49,839 bases of DNA from Diacronema lutheri. Lineage: Eukaryota > Haptophyta > Pavlovophyceae > Pavlovales > Pavlovaceae. Of the stretch, positions 45,111 to 49,839 are shown piece after piece (position 1 is the first letter of the stretch; each line of letters opens with the position of its first letter). Below the pieces are notes generated by a model. The model saw only the letters and a list, made by a program, of their open reading frames with translations, did not search any database and was not told the origin of the DNA. Location: NCBI GenBank assembly GCA_019448385.1, contig JAGTXO010000093.1:1-49839 (forward strand), in the 5' to 3' direction. The position numbers and the translations under genes are program-made.

Positions 45111-47359
45111 ATGGCGAGCGCAGCGGCGGCATCCACGGCCGGGCGCGGAGCGCGCGCAGTGCGCGCAAGCGCCTCGACCTCCAACGGTCCCGCCGAGCGG
45201 CGCGACGGGCTCGGCGCCGACGGCGGCGCGCGGCGCGCGCCGGCCGGCGCGTCGCGCGACGAGAGGCGCGCGCTGCGCGCGGCGAGCGATGGCGCCGCCG
45301 CCGCCGCGGGTGGCGGCGCGCGCGGCGGCGCGCGCGGTGGCGCGCACCGCTCATCCCGCCCGCCGCACGCGCCGCCGGCGCCAGCGCTGCTGCTGCCCGT
45401 GCCGCAGGGCGGCGCGCGGTGGTGGGAGGCGGCGGCCGACGGCCCGGCCGACGCGCTCGTGAGCGCGGCGGCGCCCGAGGTGGTGGCGGCGGCGGAGGCG
45501 CGCGCGGCGGCGCTGCTTCAGGCGGAGGTGCGCGCGTACGAGGCCGCCCTCGATGTCGCCTCCGGCTCGGAGCGCGAGTGGCTCCGCCGGACGGTCGCGT
45601 CGGGCACGCTCTCCGACCGCGCGGCGGCGAGCACGCTCGCCGTGCAGGAGTCGCCGCTGCATGCGCTCGGCGCGCTCGACGGGTTGGTCGCGCTCGCGGC
45701 CAAAGGCGAGCGTCAGCTCCTCGCCGTGCTCGACGGCCTCGTCGAGCTCTGGAGCGCGCACCTGCTGCCGCCAACACGCAAGTTGCGCGCGCTCGGCACG
45801 CGCGCGCTCTCGCCACCGCCGCCCGACGCGCTGCTGCTGCGCTGGTATGCGGAGCACCGGCTGCGCGGCGCGTACGAGGCGTTTGTGCGCCGCGCGCTCG
45901 TCGCCAACGCCGCAGGCAGCGCCACGTCCGTCGCGCACGTCAAGCGGCGCGCGGTGCGCGCGCTCGGCGCGCTGCTCGCGGCGGCGCCCGAGCGCGAGGC
46001 CGAGTTGCTCGGCGCGCTCGTCTCCAAGCTGGCGGACCCGGAGCCGCGCGTCGCGTCGGCGGCGGCGCATGCGCTCGGCGAGGTGCTGCACGCGCACCCG
46101 GCGATGGGCGAGACGGTTGTGGGCGAGACGGGCACCTTTGCGCTGCAGCCGCAGCTGCCGTTACGCGCAAAGTACTACGCGGCGCTCTTCCTCAACCAGA
46201 CGCTCCTCACACGCGAGCGCGGCGCGGTCGCGGTGCGGTTGCTGCGCATCTACGTCGCGCTCTTCGCCCAGCTGCAGGCGAGACCGCCCGCCGCCGCTGC
46301 GGCGCCGGCGCCAAGGGCGGGGGCAGGGGGCGTCGGGCGGAAGCGCAAGGGCCCGAGAGGGAAGGGCGGGGGTAAGGGCGGGGGCAAGGGCAGGGCGAAG
46401 GTGGGCTTGGGCAACGGGGCGGGAGCGCGGCCGGCCGAGGCGGGCACCGGCGCGGCGGCGCACGCGCGGATGGCCTCCGCGCTGCTCGCGGGCATCGCTC
46501 GCGCGCTCCCCTTTGCGCGGCACGCCGCGGCGGCGGCGGCGGCGGCGGCGGCGGCCTCGGCCGGCGGCGGTGGCGGTGGCGGCGGCGGCACGCCGCTCGC
46601 GTCGGAGTGGGAGGGCGCGCTGCACGGCTGCGCGGCGGCGCTCTTCCGCCTCGTGCACGCCGACTCGTTTGGTGCATCGGCGCAAGCTTTGCGCCTCCTT
46701 GCTGCACTCGCCGCTGCGGACAGCGCGCTCGCAGACCGCTTCGCGCGCGCGCTGTACGGCGCCATGCTCCACCGCGGGCTGCGCGGCGCGTCGCGGCACT
46801 GGGCGCTCTTTTTGAATGTGGCCTTCCGCGCGATCCGCGACGACGCGGACGCGGGCCGCGCCGCGGCGCTCGCCAAGAGGCTGCTGCACGCCGCCGCGCA
46901 CGCGGGCGCGCCGCTCGCCGCGGCGTCGCTGCTCGTGTGCGCGCACGTGCACGCGGCCGGCCAGGGGCGCGGCGGCGGGCAGCGCGACGACGACGGCAGC
47001 GGCGCGCGCGCGCTCGCGCGCCTGCTCCGCGCGCCCACCGGCTCCCCGTTCGCCGCGCGCACGGCGGTGGGCGGCGTCGGGCTCGCCTTGGGCGCTGCGG
47101 CCAGGGGCGCGGCAACGGCGGCAACGGCTGGCGCCGCGCCGGGCGCCGCCCGTGCGGCCGACATCGACGGCGAGATCGGCGGCGACGACGACGAGCTGGA
47201 GTGCTTTGTTGATGAAGACAGGCGCAACGACAGCGAGGCGCACGCCGCGCGCCAGCACGCCGCGCAGACCGCCGAGCGCGCGCGCGCCGCCCTCGCTGCC
47301 ACCGCGCGCGACGCGACGCGCGCCGCGCCGCCAGCCGCGCGCGCGCGCGCGGAGGGGAC

Positions 47360-47425
<66 letters not shown>

Positions 47426-48559
47426 GCTCTCGTACGAGCCGCTCGCGCGCGAGCCGCGCGGCGCGCACGCGGAGGGCGAGAGTCTGTGGGAGCTGTGCGC
47501 GCTCGCGCGGCATTATCACCCGTCTGTGCGCGCCTTTGCCGCCGACCTCGCGCACGGCCGGCCCGCCGCGTACGCGGGCGACCCGCTGCGCGACCTGACG
47601 GTCGGCCGTTTCCTCGACCGTTTCGCGAGCAAGGCGCCAAAGGGCGCGGCGCGCGGCAGCTCGCTCATGCAGCCGACGCGCGCGCCGCAGGAGGAGGCGG
47701 CCGAGGCGGCCTTTCGCGCGCAGTACGAGCGCGGCCGCGCGCAGCGCGAGGCGGCCGAGCAGCGCGCCGCGCGCGACCGCCGACGCGCGCGCGCCCCCGG
47801 GCATGTCGACAATGATGGCGGCGACGGTGGCGTTGACGGCGGCGAGGGAGAGGGAGAGGGCGGCGCGGGGAGCGAGGACGACGACGAGGGCTCCGAGCGC
47901 GAGCTCGACGCGTTCGCCGACAAGCTCGCCGCGCGCCTCGCGCGCGAGCACGCGGCGACGGCCGGCGGCGCGCGGCACGTGCGCGGCGGCGGTGACGGTG
48001 ACGACGACGACGACGACGATGACGAGGCGATGGACGCGTTCGCGCGAGCGTACGCGCAGGCGGACGCGGCGGGCGTGCTGGACGAGGAGCAGGGCGAAGG
48101 TGGCGAACTTGAGGGCGACGAGGGCGGCGGTGAGGAGGCGGCGCTCTTCGCCAGCCGCAGCTCGGACGACGAGTTGGACGAGGGGAGCAGCCTGCACGGT
48201 TTCGATTTTGGTGAGGAGGAGAAGGAGGACGAGGAGAGCGAGGAGGACGAGGCGCCGCGCGGCAAGCGGCGCAAGGGCGGAGGCGGCAGCTCATTCGCGG
48301 ACGCTGACGTGCGCGCGCCGCGCGCCCGCGCGCCCGTGCGCGGCTGCGTGTTTCGCCTCACGCGCTGGCCGCACGCACGCCGCACGCGCGCTTGTCCCGC
48401 GCGCAGGACTTTGCCGACGTGCTCGCGGAGCCGCTCAACGAGCGGCTGATGCAGTGGGAGGCGCGCACGGAGGGCAGAGGCCGGCCGCGCGGCGGCGGAG
48501 GGCGGGGGCGGGGGCGTGGCGGCCGGCGCGGCGGCGGGCGCGTTGGCGGCCGCCGGTAA
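45111..48559 (+). CDS. NOC1: Ribosome-biogenesis factor NOC1/MAK21 (CBF/Mak21 family)
   Basis: Exons 45111-48308 and 48407-48559 (98-nt GT-AG intron, phase 0) give 1116 residues. Family blocks appear in order: SDRAAASTLAVQESPLHALGAL, HLLPPTRKLRAL, LLLRWYAEHRLRGAYEAF, KLADPEPRVASAAAHAL, then the CBF domain from about residue 455 (ASALLAGIARALPFARH, ALFRLVHADSFGASAQAL, GASRHWALFLNVAFRAIRDD), then YEPLAREPRGAHAEGESLWEL and LDRFASKAPKG. Linkers carry a (GGC)n run (47365-47424). The C-terminal 350 residues are acidic, and a basic Gly/Arg end from exon 2 follows DFADVLAEPLNER. The protein works with NOC2 in pre-60S assembly in the nucleolus. It is the last gene before the telomere. Confidence 0.92.
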
Positions 48560-48904
<345 letters not shown>

Positions 48905-48913
48905 TTAGGTTAA

Positions 48914-49260
48914 GGTTAGTAGTCTGGGCGAACGCGAAGGGAGCGTCTCGCGGCAAACCTGGCCAGGCCGATCGATAGAGTAGACCTTGGGGACACCTGG
49001 CTCCAATTTTGAGCGACTTTGGCCTAGTGGGTCTTGCGCGACGGTCGCGCGAGCGTGTCGGACGGCCAAACGAGGCGCGCGCGGCGCCGACCACGCGCGT
49101 GCGGGTGATCGAGGCGGAAAGTGCGCGGACCTGCCGAGCCGATTCGATGGGCATGGTGCATGGAGCCACGCGCCAAAGTCTCGCGACATTCGGACCAGCC
49201 AATCTGCCGGACGAGCACCTGCCGGCGCGGCGCAGCCTCGCACGGTGTAGGACGCGCTAG
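48914..49260. repeat. Subtelomeric 347-bp repeat, copy 1
   Basis: Starts GGTTAGTAGTCTGGGCGAAC. It is almost identical to the next copy, with a handful of substitutions (for example GTCTCGCGGCA against GTTTCGCGACA). Its end joins the next copy through TAGGGTTAG, a telomere-like junction. I support no coding gene in it. Confidence 0.95.
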
Positions 49261-49604
49261 GGTTAGTAGTCTGGGCGAACGCGAAGGGAGCGTTTCGCGA
49301 CAAACCTGGCCAGGCCGATCGATAAAGTAGACCTCGGGGACACCTGGCTCCAATTTTGAGCGACTTTGGCCTGGTGGGTCTTGCGCGACGGTCGCGCGAG
49401 CGTGTCGGACGGCCAAACGAGGCGCGCGCGGCGCCGACCACGCGCGTGCGGGTGATTGAGGCGGAAAGTGCGCGGACCTGCCGAGCCGATTCGATGATCA
49501 TGGTGCATGGAGCCACGCGCCAAAGTCTCGCGACATTCGGACCAGCCAATCTGCCGGACGAGCACCTGCCGGCGCGGCGCAGCCTCGCGCGGTGTAGGAC
49601 GCGC
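49261..49604. repeat. Subtelomeric 347-bp repeat, copy 2
   Basis: Second direct copy in the same orientation; homology stops after GGTGTAGGACGCGC near 49604, just before the telomere-like junction would begin. Confidence 0.95.
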
Positions 49605-49821
49605 CGCACGCGCGGCCTCGCGCGTGGCGTGCGGGCGTTTGGCGGGAGGAGGCGGGTGATGAGGGCACAGGACAGACCACGCAGGGCCCGTTGGCAGCCA
49701 AACGCACGCCTCAGCCGAGCAAGGGCGCCCATCCGCCTCACCGCAGCGCGCCGCCGACGCGCTCTCCATGCCATGCCCGCCATCCCTACGGGACATTTCA
49801 AAAAGAGCTGCCCTAACCTGC
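49605..49821. other. Unique subtelomeric sequence
   Basis: About 217 bp with no gene or repeat seen, ending in AT-richer sequence (CATTTCAAAAAGAGC) and an inverted telomere motif CCCTAAC at 49811-49817. Confidence 0.6.
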
Positions 49822-49839
49822 TTAGGGTAAGGGTTAGGG
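49822..49839 (+). repeat. Start of the telomere, TTAGGG type
   Basis: TTAGGG TAAGGG TTAGGG, with the G-rich strand running 5' to 3' toward the right end as at a right-hand chromosome end. The middle unit is a variant. Only three units lie inside the window. Confidence 0.88.

Noticed and set aside
48914-49604. Conserved open frames in the two 347-bp repeats
   Set aside because: They are alike only because the DNA is duplicated, and no family motif or codon pattern supports coding.

Overview
The window is nuclear DNA of a eukaryotic microalga and ends at a chromosome end. It is very GC-rich, its genes have short spliceosomal introns (about 93-225 nt plus two longer ones), and the last 18 bases are TTAGGG-type telomere repeats. 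The acyl carrier protein starts with a signal peptide followed by an ASAFSAP motif, the bipartite targeting seen in algae with red-derived secondary plastids. Three of the 17 introns I can place are GC-AG. Together this suggests a haptophyte (pavlovophyte-like), with a pelagophyte or other secondary-plastid alga as the alternative. The species is an inference.

Left part, 1-5884: no intact gene. It holds decayed coding relics on both strands, including a USP7-like deubiquitinase relic whose Cys and His boxes survive in different frames, interrupted by long poly-C and poly-G runs.

Centre left, 5885-24766: a giant mobile-element-like gene. Two short introns, both at phase 0, join three open frames into one predicted protein of 6206 residues. 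In order it contains a Ulp1/C48-type cysteine protease domain, a transmembrane segment, coiled coils, a second C48-type protease domain, several apparently dead protease-like domains, a YqaJ/lambda-exonuclease-type PD-(D/E)XK nuclease, a USP-like remnant, a chromodomain, and at the C-terminus a Fanzor (the eukaryotic relative of TnpB) with a complete RuvC triad and zinc finger. This is the most notable content of the window.

Right part, 25166-48559: a compact run of ordinary cellular genes. These are a coiled-coil orphan (-), a RING plus CCCH zinc-finger protein (-), the protein phosphatase 6 catalytic subunit (+), a calponin-homology protein (+), a secreted cupin (-), a DUF4239/bestrophin-like membrane protein (-), a plastid acyl carrier protein (+), phosphoglucomutase (-, with a 35-unit minisatellite in an intron), the autophagy protein ATG9 (+, whose start codon is 6 bp from that of phosphoglucomutase), and the ribosome-biogenesis factor NOC1/MAK21 (+).

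Right end, 48560-49839: subtelomere with 27 TGAGGG variant repeats, two copies of a 347-bp repeat with telomere-like junctions, and the telomere. Many reading frames here are open on both strands because the DNA is so GC-rich. I kept only those supported by protein motifs, consistent splice phase or family alignment.
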